From Pseudomonadota bacterium (lineage in GTDB: Bacteria; Pseudomonadota; Gammaproteobacteria; Steroidobacterales; Steroidobacteraceae): 40,316 nucleotides of DNA. Position numbers and translations under genes: made by a program. The notes under the pieces are model-generated. The model saw nothing but the letters and a program-made list of their open reading frames with translations. It had not been told where the DNA came from and did no database searches. The stretch lies in NCBI GenBank assembly GCA_025355245.1, contig JANXZZ010000212.1, positions 1 to 40,316 on the forward strand, given 5' to 3'. Below are positions 17,139 to 25,274 of this stretch, one piece after another (position 1 is the first letter of the stretch; the number at the start of each line of letters is the position of its first letter).

Positions 17139-17885
17139 ATGAATGCAGTGAACACGGGCAGCCCTCGCGGCACCATCATCAAGGTGCCTGATGCAACGCC
17201 GGGACTGCTGCTGCTCGGAGGCCGGCAGTATTCCTTCACGCTCGAGGGCGTGTGGCGTTCGGCCGTGGCCCCGGCGACGAACCAGTCCGTCACCGTGGAA
17301 CTTGACGGTGCCGGCATGCTGCGCTCGATCACCGTCGTGGATCCGCAGCAGATCGCCAAGGAGAAGCTGGCGGAACTTAGCGGCGTCGCTCAGGAGCGGG
17401 GCAAGGTGGTAGCCGGCCAGCTCCAAAGCGGGGTCAGCGCGCTCGCCTCGCGCATGGGCGCGCCGACGCTGGCTCTCGCGGTGCTGATCTGGATCGTGTG
17501 GTTCCTGTTTCATGCCGCGGGTGTCGGGGGCGGCGGACAGGACGTGGCCTCGTATACGTTTTGGACACTGATCGGTACAGACTTTGCCAATGAGGCCGCC
17601 GCCATGATTGGCGGGCATTCCCGCGGCTGGCTGCGGCTCATCGGATTCTGCGCGATTGTTGCACCGTTCTTGGCGCCGTTTATCCGCACGACCTGGTCGC
17701 GCTACCTGAATGCGGCGCCGCTGGCGGCCGTGTTGCTCGGATGGTTGGTCGTGCACGAAAACATGGCCAGTACTTTCGGCCAGATGGGCGCGGACAATCC
17801 GTTCTCCTATCGATGGGGATTCTATCTATTGCTGGTCGCCTGCCTTGCGCTTGCCGCGAATGCGCTGAAGAAGTCGGCAATCTAG
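17139..17885 (+). CDS. four-helix membrane protein with N-terminal soluble domain (248 aa), function unknown
   Basis: The start ATG 17139 has AGGAGC about ten bases upstream. Residues 1-75 form a small beta-rich domain (GTIIKVPDATPGLLLLGGRQ, YSFTLEGVWRSAVAPA, VTVELDGAGMLRSITVVD). A short amphipathic helix rich in A/K/E/Q (74-105) follows. Four transmembrane helices are predicted at about 110-128, 164-182, 191-207 and 227-243; a loop rich in glycine (GVGGGGQD) follows helix 1. No transport or enzyme motif was recognised. The gene lies 595 bases after the CHAT gene on the same strand and is convergent with the caspase-FGE gene, twelve bases away. It could be a membrane partner of either protease, but this rests only on position. 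Confidence 0.75.
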   Translation: MNAVNTGSPRGTIIKVPDATPGLLLLGGRQYSFTLEGVWRSAVAPATNQSVTVELDGAGMLRSITVVDPQQIAKEKLAELSGVAQERGKVVAGQLQSGVSALASRMGAPTLALAVLIWIVWFLFHAAGVGGGGQDVASYTFWTLIGTDFANEAAAMIGGHSRGWLRLIGFCAIVAPFLAPFIRTTWSRYLNAAPLAAVLLGWLVVHENMASTFGQMGADNPFSYRWGFYLLLVACLALAANALKKSAI

Positions 17886-17897
17886 CGGGATCAAGGC

Positions 17898-19715
17898 TTA
17901 TTTCGCCAGTGACGCGAACCACTGGTCCGCGTCGCTCCAGGCGGGAATTGTGCGCGCGCAACGAAATCCGCTGTCCTCATCCGCCCGGTGCGCGAGTTCG
18001 TAGCGTCGCGTCGCCGCCCGCTTGTTGGCGGGGTTCGGCTCCAACCACGAGCCGCCCTTGAGGACCTTGCGGCCGTTGACCTTGGTGTCGACCCACTGCC
18101 AGACGTTGCCCGCGAGCCCACGGTACTGCCCCCCGATCCCCTCGGCGGGCCCGTCGTTCGCGGGCGGCGGCGCGGTCGCGGCGTTGACGACGGGATCCGG
18201 ATTTTCGCCCCACGGAAAGGTATGTCGCGCGGGTCCCCGGGCAGCGTATTCCCACTCGTCCTCGGTCGGTAACCGCGCGCCGCGGAACCGGCAGTACGCG
18301 AGCGCATCCTGGAACGTGACGCCAACCACCGCGGACTCATCGGCGGCGGGCCGTTGCTTGACCGCGTTTTTCCACGAGCCGCCGCTGACTTCCACGAGCT
18401 TCCCGGCGACCAGCGCGTAGGCGTATCCGTTGGTCTCCGCTTCGGTGGTGTAGTGCGCGGCCTCCGCGAACTGCCTGAACTCGCGCACGCTCACGGGTGC
18501 GGGATCGAGGTCGAACGGTGCTAGCGTCGCGCCGCGCACGAGCTCATCGGCGTACCAGTCGAGCCTGCAGGCGCTCGAGTAGCCGCGACACATCGCGAAC
18601 GCCGCGCGGATCTGCTCGGGGGTGCTTCCGAGCGTCACGCGACGCGGCGCCGTGGCGATCCACTGGCGAATCGTGGCGGGCGCGTACGAAAGCGCGGCAT
18701 CGACATCCGCGGTCACGCCGAGCGACTGGAATACCGGCACCACTTTCGTGCCGGCGATCGTAGCGGCCGGCGCGCCCGTTGCCGCAACGGCCGCCGCGGG
18801 CTCGGGTTTCGAGAGGCCGAAGACACTCGACCACCAGGAACCCGACGACCCGGCATCCCGGCCGGGGGAGGCGTTTGCCGCGATGGCGGCTGGCGGCGCC
18901 TGCGCCGCCGGCGGCCGGGTGACTTCGGGCACCGGCCGCGCGCTCGACTCGGTGTCGGGGCGACGGCCGGCCGACGAGAAATAGAAGTCGCCCGTCAGCG
19001 AGGAGGACTCCCACGGGATCTGGCGTCCCGCGGTCGCGTTCATCACCGAGATCCTGACGCGCTTGAACACCTGCTCGACCGGCTCGTGCACGTCGCGCAT
19101 CGCGCGCGTCAGCGCCTCCGAGTACGGGCTGTCGGCGCCGTCGCCGTCCGTCGCCACGGAGCCCGGTGCGGTCGAGTAGGCGATCAGGATGCCGGCCGGC
19201 GCGTCCATGACCGCGAGTCCCCGGTCAGCCGAGCGCGAGGCGCGGGCGAACGGGTTGTTGCGGCAGGCATCGAGCACGACGATGTTGAGCCGGTTGCGCG
19301 CGTAGCGCATCTGCGCGATGACCCAATCGGCGCTCACTGCCTCGATGTCGACGTCGCCCTCGCGCTCGATGCGCGCGGCCGTCGGAATGAGGTAGTTGCG
19401 GCCGTTCAGCTGCATGCCGTGGCCCGCGTAGAAGAATAGTCCGACCGCGGAGGGGCCCGCCTTGTCGAGGCGCGCTCCGAAGTCCTGGATCGCGCGCTTC
19501 ATGGTGGTTTGGTCGGCGTTGCGGCGCATGACGACATCGAACCCCAGGCTCGTGAGCGATGCGGCGATCAGCTTCGCGTCGTTCGCCGGATTCGCGAGAG
19601 GTCCGGATGCGTAGTCGCTGTTGCCGATCACGAGCGCAATGCGCGGCTCGGCCGCGTGCACGAGCAGCGGTACCCCGGCGAGCAGCACAAAGAGCACGAG
19701 TCGGATTAAAGGCAT
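17898..19715 (-). CDS. exported caspase-family (C14) protease fused to a sulfatase-modifying-factor (FGE/SUMF1) domain (605 aa)
   Basis: The frame is open to 20435, but the signal peptide MPLIRLVLFVLLAGVPLLVH, then AAEPRIALVIGNSDYA, fixes the start at ATG 19715. The caspase domain spans about 24-247. The dyad is H99 (VGLFFYAGHGMQLNGRNYL) and C151 (NIVVLDACRNNPF). The substrate-pocket region follows, including AYSTAPGSVATDGDG and SPYSEALTRAM. A Pro/Ala-rich linker (250-320) leads to a helix-rich spacer and a C-terminal FGE-type domain (about 395-590): VSVREFRQFAEAAHY, VTFQDALAYCRFRGARLPTE, DEWEYAARG, GNVWQWVDTK, GGSW and DSGFRCAR. The paired active-site cysteines of true formylglycine-generating enzymes were not recognised, so this domain probably binds rather than oxidises. 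The protein is predicted to be periplasmic. It is convergent with the four-helix protein. Confidence 0.92.
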   Translation of the reverse strand: MPLIRLVLFVLLAGVPLLVHAAEPRIALVIGNSDYASGPLANPANDAKLIAASLTSLGFDVVMRRNADQTTMKRAIQDFGARLDKAGPSAVGLFFYAGHGMQLNGRNYLIPTAARIEREGDVDIEAVSADWVIAQMRYARNRLNIVVLDACRNNPFARASRSADRGLAVMDAPAGILIAYSTAPGSVATDGDGADSPYSEALTRAMRDVHEPVEQVFKRVRISVMNATAGRQIPWESSSLTGDFYFSSAGRRPDTESSARPVPEVTRPPAAQAPPAAIAANASPGRDAGSSGSWWSSVFGLSKPEPAAAVAATGAPAATIAGTKVVPVFQSLGVTADVDAALSYAPATIRQWIATAPRRVTLGSTPEQIRAAFAMCRGYSSACRLDWYADELVRGATLAPFDLDPAPVSVREFRQFAEAAHYTTEAETNGYAYALVAGKLVEVSGGSWKNAVKQRPAADESAVVGVTFQDALAYCRFRGARLPTEDEWEYAARGPARHTFPWGENPDPVVNAATAPPPANDGPAEGIGGQYRGLAGNVWQWVDTKVNGRKVLKGGSWLEPNPANKRAATRRYELAHRADEDSGFRCARTIPAWSDADQWFASLAK

Positions 19716-20202
19716 GGGTGCATCACACAACCGTCGGCCGAGCGCGGCTCGTGGCACGGAACCGCCGCGCCCGGCCGTCTCGGGGCGCGGGGCGGGTAGC
19801 CACCAGTATAGGGGCTCGACTCCAGCGCGTTCCGGCGGACGGGTGGTGCAGGCGGGCGCCGGCCGGCTGACGGGAGCCGGGCGCCAGCGCAGCCCGACAC
19901 CGCCGGCCCCGCCGACGCCCGTGCCCGGCGTCCGACCAACGAACCGCGGACCCATCCGCGTAAACTGTTGATTGTAATGCACATCGCGTGGGCGCCGACC
20001 GGCTACGCGTCCGGCCGGTCCGGCGCGGCTCGCGCCGGCAACCGCCGCTCGCGCCGTCGGGCGAACGGCCTTAGGATGCGGGCATTGTTCTGGGTTTCTA
20101 CCAACTTCAAACCTGCCGCCGCGCGGCCTGCGGGAACGCGCGTGGGCGGGGCCTGAGGCCGGCTCGACGGCAGATACATCCATGAAAAGGGGCGACTCCT
20201 TG
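19716..20202. promoter_or_regulatory. divergent intergenic region, caspase-FGE / BamE-like gene
   Basis: This is a very GC-rich spacer with short inverted runs of CCGGC and one AT-richer patch (TAAACTGTTGATTGTAATG at about 19961-19979) that is the best place for promoter elements. No gene is supported here; the open frames are extensions of real genes or shadows. Confidence 0.3.
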
Positions 20203-20880
20203 ATGCGTACTCGTACGCGCGCCGTTCGCGGCCGCATGGCACTCGTGGCGGTGCTTCTCCTGACGCTCGCGTGCGTCCCGGCGGACGCCGGCATCCTTCG
20301 CGATGTCATGGCCAAGATGGGAATCGGCAAGCAGCCACCGCCGACGAATGCGGCAGGCGGTACGCCGACGTTCCCGCGCCAGGGCTTCACGTGCTGCAAC
20401 CTGCACTTCGACGGCGACTGGATCAGCGACAACAACTACGCCGAGCTGCCGGTGCTCCCGGCCGGCACGCCCGTGACCGTGATGGGCTACGGGAAGAATC
20501 GCGCGAACATCGACGTCGACGGGAAGCCGATGCGACTCGGCCACGACGAGGGTCGTGACAAGGAGACGCTCGATGACTGGGTCAACAAGGTCGTTACGAA
20601 CGACGATCCGCGAGCGCGCGTCGCGGGCTACCCCGCCAACGTGCAGGCGGCGATCAAAGTCGGCAAGGTCATGCTTGGAATGACGCGCGAGCAGGCGCTC
20701 GTCGCGGTCGGTTATCCGCTACCGACGATCAACAAGGGGCTCGATGAACCGATTTGGCGCCTGTGGAATTCACGGCGCGGGGAATACCAGCTCAACTTCG
20801 GCCCCGACGGCCGGGTGACGTCGATCACCGGCGACGGCGACGTCACCAGCAAGGTCATCTTCCTACCGCCGCGCCGGTGA
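20203..20880 (+). CDS. exported BamE/OmlA-like envelope protein (225 aa)
   Basis: The N-terminus has a basic stretch and hydrophobic core (RMALVAVLLLTLACVPADAG), a signal peptide and possibly a lipoprotein signal at the TLAC cysteine, although the lipobox is weak. A middle segment includes GFTCCNLHFDGDWISDNNYA and a strand-turn region (LPAGTPVTVMGYGK). The C-terminal part (about 150-225) matches the SmpA/OmlA/BamE pattern: KVGKVMLGMTREQALVAVGY, then IWRLWNSRRGEYQLNFGPDG and RVTSI. An alternative ATG at 20182 adds seven residues; I prefer 20203 because AAGGGG lies about eleven bases before it. A role in outer-membrane maintenance is suggested by the fold only. Confidence 0.8.
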   Translation: MRTRTRAVRGRMALVAVLLLTLACVPADAGILRDVMAKMGIGKQPPPTNAAGGTPTFPRQGFTCCNLHFDGDWISDNNYAELPVLPAGTPVTVMGYGKNRANIDVDGKPMRLGHDEGRDKETLDDWVNKVVTNDDPRARVAGYPANVQAAIKVGKVMLGMTREQALVAVGYPLPTINKGLDEPIWRLWNSRRGEYQLNFGPDGRVTSITGDGDVTSKVIFLPPRR

Positions 20881-21129
20881 GGCGTGCGATAGCGTCCATG
20901 TGCAAATGGCGTTTGTCGCAGCCATCTTGGGCGCCATAAGGGCGACCCACCCGCAGGATACTGCGCTCGCCCGAGCAAAGCGTTGAAGGGAGATGGCCGT
21001 AGGGCGCATGCGGAAAGCGACACAGAACATGTCGCGGGTGTGCACGGCCACGAGCGATGAAGTGCCCCATTGTCGCGCCGGCGCGGCGTTTCGACTGGAA
21101 AATGAGCGCTTGGACGCGTCTCACGCGTC
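20881..21129. other. convergent intergenic region
   Basis: The gap lies between the BamE-like gene and the leftward RND pump gene. It holds no supported gene and no hairpin followed by a T run; GCGCCGGCGC near 21077 is a simple palindrome. Confidence 0.3.
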
Positions 21130-24100
21130 CTACTCGCTCGGACGCGCACGTGCGATTCGCCCGGATAACCAGCGATAAGTCGCGGGCATTGCAAGCAATA
21201 CGAGCGGCACCGCGGTCACGAGCCCCGCGATGATGGCGACGGCGAGCGGCTTCTGCATTTCGGCGCCGGTGCCAAGGCTGAGTGCCAAGGGAAGTAGCGC
21301 AAGGATGGCGATCAGCGAGGTCATCAAGATCGGCCGTAGCCGTCGGCGTCCCGCCAGCACCAGGGCTTCGGGCGTCGCCGTCGCGCCATCCTCGAGTTCC
21401 GCGAAATAAAAGACGGCGATCTCCGCAACAACGCCCACCACCATCGTCAGGCCCATCATCGCGGAAATATCGAGCTCGGTGCCCGTGACCAGCAGGCCCA
21501 CGAACACGCCGGTCACCGACAGGAACACCGTCGCAATGATCGAGAGGACAATCGCCCAGTTCTCGTACAGGTAGAGAAGTAGTGCCGTGACCAGCAGGAT
21601 CGCCGCAGCGAACACCGCGGCCAGTCCCCGGAACGAGCGCTGTTGCTCGGCGTAGAGGCCGCCGTATTCGACCCGGACGCCGCCCGGCAGGTGCATGCCG
21701 GCCACGACCTTGCGCACCTCGGACATTGCCGAGCCGAGGTCCCGATTCTCGAGGCGCGCAGTCACCGCGACCTGCTGCTGCAGGTTCTCGCGCTCGACCT
21801 GCGGTTGTCCCGACGCGACGGCAATGTCAGCGAGCCGCCGAACGGTGACCAGATGCCCATCGCGCGGTGAGCGCAGCCGCAGGTCGCCGACGGCGGCGAC
21901 GCGCTGGCGAGCGCTCAGCGGCGTCCATACGCGGATGTCGATGAGCTTCTCGCCCTCCTGAATCTGGCCGACGACGGTGCCGCCGACCAGCGCACTCAGC
22001 TGACGCGACACCTCGTCGGCATCGAAGCCCTCGAGCGCCGCGCGGGCCGCGTCGACCTTCACTTCAATCGCATCGCCGGCGACCCGCAGGCCGTCCTGCA
22101 CCTCGACGAGTCCGTTGATCTTGCCGATACGGTCGGCGACCAACGGCGCGGTCGCCCGCAGCGCCGCGAGGTCGTCACCGAAGAGCTTGATCTCGACCGG
22201 CTGCGGTACGGCGGTCAGGTCGCCGATGAGGTCTTCCATGAGTTGTGCCGTCTCTATCTTGAGCCCCGGGATCCGCGACTCGAGATTCGAGCGGAGTTCC
22301 GCCATCACCTCCTCGATGTTGCGACTGCGATTTTCCTTGAGTCGGATGAAGTAGTCGCCTTCGCTTGCCTCGGTCAGCCCGCCCCCCAGCTGCACGCCCG
22401 TGCGGCGGGAGTAGGTGGTAACCTCCGGGGTCGCGACGATTAATTTCTCGACCTGCCGGAGCAGACGATCCGTCTCCGCGAGCGACGTTCCCGGCGCCGA
22501 GCGATAGTCGAGGATGAACCCGCCCTCGTCCATCTTCGGCATGAAACCCGAGGGGAGGTACCAGTAGGCGGCGGCTCCCCCGATGCAGAGAAACAGACAC
22601 GCGAGCGCGACCCGCCCGGGATGGCCGATCGCCGACTCGGCCATCGATCCGTAGCGGTCGGTGAGCCGCCGGAACCAGCCGCGGTCGTGAGCGTCGGCAC
22701 CCGCGTTCTGCGGCAAGAGGCGCTCGACGATCAGTGGCACGGCGAACCACGCGACCACGAACGAGACGGTGAGTGCCGAGGCCATCGTCAGGGCCAGCGA
22801 CTTGAAGAATCCGCCCGTCACGCCGGAGAGGAAGGCGAGGGGCACGAAGATGACTACAGTCGCAAGCGAGGACCCGAGCAACGGCTTGAGCATTTCGCCG
22901 GCCGCGCGCAGCAACGATCCCGCCCCGGACGCGCCCTCGGTCCGACGTCGCACCATGTGCTCGACCATTACCACGCTGTCATCGACGATCAGGCCGACGG
23001 CGGCCGCCATGCCGCCGAGCGTCATGATGTTGAAGGTCAGGCCGAATGCGGACAGGAGGACCGTCGTGACGGCGAGGACCACGGGCAGGACGATCGCGAT
23101 CACCAGCGTCAGCTTGAGGTCGCGCAGGAACACGAAGAGCACGAGCCCAGCGAGCGCCGCGCCGATGAGGATGGCATCCCGGACGCTGGCCGCGGCGGCC
23201 GTGACGAGCTGCGACTGGTCGTAGAAAGTCGCAATCTGGACGTCCGCCGGCCACTCGTTCCGGTGAGCGGTGAGCAGGCTCGCCACGGTTGCTGATAGCG
23301 CTGGGGCGTTCGCGCCTCGGGTCTGGCGGATATTGACGAGTACCGCGTCCCGCCCGTCCGCAGTCACGCGGGTGTGCAGCGGCGCTGTTCCCGGGACCAC
23401 GTTCGCGACGGCCCCCAGGCGAACGATGCCTGCCGCACTCGCCTTGACCGGCAGCGCCAGTATGTCCTCCCGAGTCCTCAGGCGGCCGTCGGTCATCGTA
23501 AGATAGAGCGTGCTGCGATCCTCGAGACGGCCCGCGGCGACCACGACATTGCTCGCGGTCAGCGTCTGCATGACGTCCGTCACCGCGAGATCCGCCGCCC
23601 GCAGGCGGGCCGGATCCACTTGCACGTGGAATTCGGCGAGTTCACCGCCCAGGACTTCGACTTGCGCCACGTCTGGAAGCGCGGCGAGCAGCGGTCGCAA
23701 CCGATAGAACGCGAGGTCGCGCAACGCCACGAGGCTCCGGGTCTTGGAGGTCAGCGCCAGGCCCACGACCGGAAAGACGGTCGGGTCCATCCGGCGAACC
23801 TCGAAGCGCGTGCCCGCCGGCAGCTCGGTCAGCGCCCGATTGGCGGCAGACTCCACCTGCAGTTCCGCGGCCACCATGTCGGTGCCCCACGCGAAGCTAA
23901 GCGAGATATCGGCGGCGCCGCGGGAGCTGGTCGAGCGGACGTTCTGGACGTCGGGCACGCTGCGCAGTACCTGCTCGAGCGGGCGTGTGACCTCGACGAC
24001 CATCCGATCCGCGGGCCGGTCGCCGGCGTCCACGCTGAGAACGATGCGGGGGAAGTCGATGCGCGGAAACAGGCCGACCGGCAGCCTCCAGGCGGCAACG

Positions 24101-24171
24101 ACGCCGGCAATCGCGGCGACCGCGACGAGGAACAATACCGAGAGCCGGTGCGCGCTCAACCACTCCGTCAC
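21130..24171 (-). CDS. RND efflux pump inner-membrane transporter (1013 aa)
   Basis: This is a full-length resistance-nodulation-division pump. The N-terminal helix (LSVLFLVAVAAIAGVVAAWR) is followed by LPVGLFPRIDFPRI and the first porter domain (EVTRPLEQVLRSVPDVQNVR). Helices 2-6 follow, including the transmembrane-4 aspartate pair in MAAAVGLIVDDSVVMVEHMV. The second half repeats the layout (VGGTVVGQIQEGEKLIDIRV, then ATVFLSVTGVFVGLLVTGTE and LDISAMMGLTMVVGVVAEIA). The pattern is closer to hydrophobic-compound or general efflux pumps than to classical CzcA metal pumps, but the substrate is not decidable. The start is GTG 24171, whose GTGA overlaps the end of the fusion-protein gene, so the two are translationally coupled in a leftward operon of outer-membrane channel, fusion protein and pump. 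Confidence 0.95.
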   Translation of the reverse strand: MTEWLSAHRLSVLFLVAVAAIAGVVAAWRLPVGLFPRIDFPRIVLSVDAGDRPADRMVVEVTRPLEQVLRSVPDVQNVRSTSSRGAADISLSFAWGTDMVAAELQVESAANRALTELPAGTRFEVRRMDPTVFPVVGLALTSKTRSLVALRDLAFYRLRPLLAALPDVAQVEVLGGELAEFHVQVDPARLRAADLAVTDVMQTLTASNVVVAAGRLEDRSTLYLTMTDGRLRTREDILALPVKASAAGIVRLGAVANVVPGTAPLHTRVTADGRDAVLVNIRQTRGANAPALSATVASLLTAHRNEWPADVQIATFYDQSQLVTAAAASVRDAILIGAALAGLVLFVFLRDLKLTLVIAIVLPVVLAVTTVLLSAFGLTFNIMTLGGMAAAVGLIVDDSVVMVEHMVRRRTEGASGAGSLLRAAGEMLKPLLGSSLATVVIFVPLAFLSGVTGGFFKSLALTMASALTVSFVVAWFAVPLIVERLLPQNAGADAHDRGWFRRLTDRYGSMAESAIGHPGRVALACLFLCIGGAAAYWYLPSGFMPKMDEGGFILDYRSAPGTSLAETDRLLRQVEKLIVATPEVTTYSRRTGVQLGGGLTEASEGDYFIRLKENRSRNIEEVMAELRSNLESRIPGLKIETAQLMEDLIGDLTAVPQPVEIKLFGDDLAALRATAPLVADRIGKINGLVEVQDGLRVAGDAIEVKVDAARAALEGFDADEVSRQLSALVGGTVVGQIQEGEKLIDIRVWTPLSARQRVAAVGDLRLRSPRDGHLVTVRRLADIAVASGQPQVERENLQQQVAVTARLENRDLGSAMSEVRKVVAGMHLPGGVRVEYGGLYAEQQRSFRGLAAVFAAAILLVTALLLYLYENWAIVLSIIATVFLSVTGVFVGLLVTGTELDISAMMGLTMVVGVVAEIAVFYFAELEDGATATPEALVLAGRRRLRPILMTSLIAILALLPLALSLGTGAEMQKPLAVAIIAGLVTAVPLVLLAMPATYRWLSGRIARARPSE

Positions 24172-25274
24172 GGCTCGCCCTTCTTCGCGGCGCTAGCGGC
24201 ATCGGACTTTCCTTTTTCGGCCGTGGCGGCGGGGACGCTGGCCGCACGGACCGCCATTCCGTCCTCGAGCTCGTGATTTCCGGTCGTCACCACCTTTTCA
24301 CCCCGCTTGACGCCGTCGAGGACTTCCACGCCGACGTCATCGCTGACGCCGGTATGGACGGCGCGACGGCGCGCGTGCTCCGCCTCGACGACGAAGACGG
24401 ACGTCTCGTCGCCCTCGTAGAGAATCGCTTCACGCGGAACGACGAGCGCAGACGGGCGAGTCGACACGACTATCCTGGCGTTCACGGGCATGCCCGCCAT
24501 CAGCGCGTCCGAGGCCGGCAGGGACACGAGCGCGGCAGCGAGGCTCGAGTCCTTGTCCACGCGCCGCTCGACGGCCGTGACTTTTCCATCAAGGACGGCG
24601 CCGCTACTACCCAGCACCGCCACCGTTGCCGGTGCCCCTGCCTTGACACCGGCCACGTCACCGGGTTCGAGTCCGATGTGCGCCTGAAGTGCGCCGCTGT
24701 CCCCGAATCGCGCCACCGTGGCGCCCGCGGCGACCAGATCGCCCGGCTGCGCGCCGAGCGTGTCGACGATTCCGTCTCGCGGCGCCTTGACGATGTACTC
24801 GTGGCCGCCGCCCGTGCGCTCGATGAGGCTGTCGCGCAACTGCTTCGCGGTCCCTGCCGCCGACGTGGCGGCAGCGAGCTCTGCGTCCGTGGCGAGACCT
24901 TCAGCGCGCAATCGCGCCTGCCGCGATCGCTCCGCTTCGGCAACTTCGGCCTCGCGAACCGCGCGGTCAACCTCGAGCTGGGTTGCGGCGCTGGGCCGCA
25001 ACCGAACCAGACCGTCGCCGCGATGTACCGCGGCACCGGCAGCCACGAACACCGCCACGACCTGCGATTCGACCTGGACGATCAGCGCCTCGGTCCGCGC
25101 CGGCGTGAATTCGACGGTTCCGATTCCGCTCACGGTGCCGCGAATCTCGCGCATTTCGACCGGCGCGCTCGAGACTTCTGCACTCACTTCCGGCGCTTCG
25201 GGCTCCTTTGCCGCTCTGCAGCCGAACAGGCCCGCGAGCGCGATGATACAGAGCAAGTGGCGGGTGACGTTCAT
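24168..25274 (-). CDS. RND efflux periplasmic adaptor (membrane fusion) lipoprotein (368 aa)
   Basis: The N-terminus MNVTRHLLCIIALAGLFGC has a lipobox (LFGC, Cys19), so the protein should be anchored by lipid. The biotinyl-lipoyl-like half-motifs flank a helical hairpin: VESQVVAVFVAAGAAVHRGD before it, then AVREAEVAEAERSRQARLRA, then EYIVKAPRDGIVDTLGAQPG and DLVAAGATVARFGD after it. Beta-barrel and membrane-proximal parts follow (AHIGLEPGDVAGVKAGAPA, then PREAILYEGDETSVFVVEAE, VLDGVKRGEKVVTTGNHELE). It bridges the pump and the TolC-like channel encoded on either side. It overlaps the upstream channel gene by four bases (ATGA) and the downstream pump gene by four bases. Confidence 0.94.
   Translation of the reverse strand: MNVTRHLLCIIALAGLFGCRAAKEPEAPEVSAEVSSAPVEMREIRGTVSGIGTVEFTPARTEALIVQVESQVVAVFVAAGAAVHRGDGLVRLRPSAATQLEVDRAVREAEVAEAERSRQARLRAEGLATDAELAAATSAAGTAKQLRDSLIERTGGGHEYIVKAPRDGIVDTLGAQPGDLVAAGATVARFGDSGALQAHIGLEPGDVAGVKAGAPATVAVLGSSGAVLDGKVTAVERRVDKDSSLAAALVSLPASDALMAGMPVNARIVVSTRPSALVVPREAILYEGDETSVFVVEAEHARRRAVHTGVSDDVGVEVLDGVKRGEKVVTTGNHELEDGMAVRAASVPAATAEKGKSDAASAAKKGEP

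Noticed and set aside
12049-19715. CHAT locus as a classical gasdermin or CRISPR-linked defence system
   Set aside because: No gasdermin-like gene, CRISPR array, Cas protein or nucleotide cyclase was recognised, and both proteases carry signal peptides.
17898-20435. 845-codon reading of the caspase-FGE gene
   Set aside because: The first 240 residues are arginine/proline-rich and overlap a divergent gene on the other strand; the signal peptide at ATG 19715 marks the real start.
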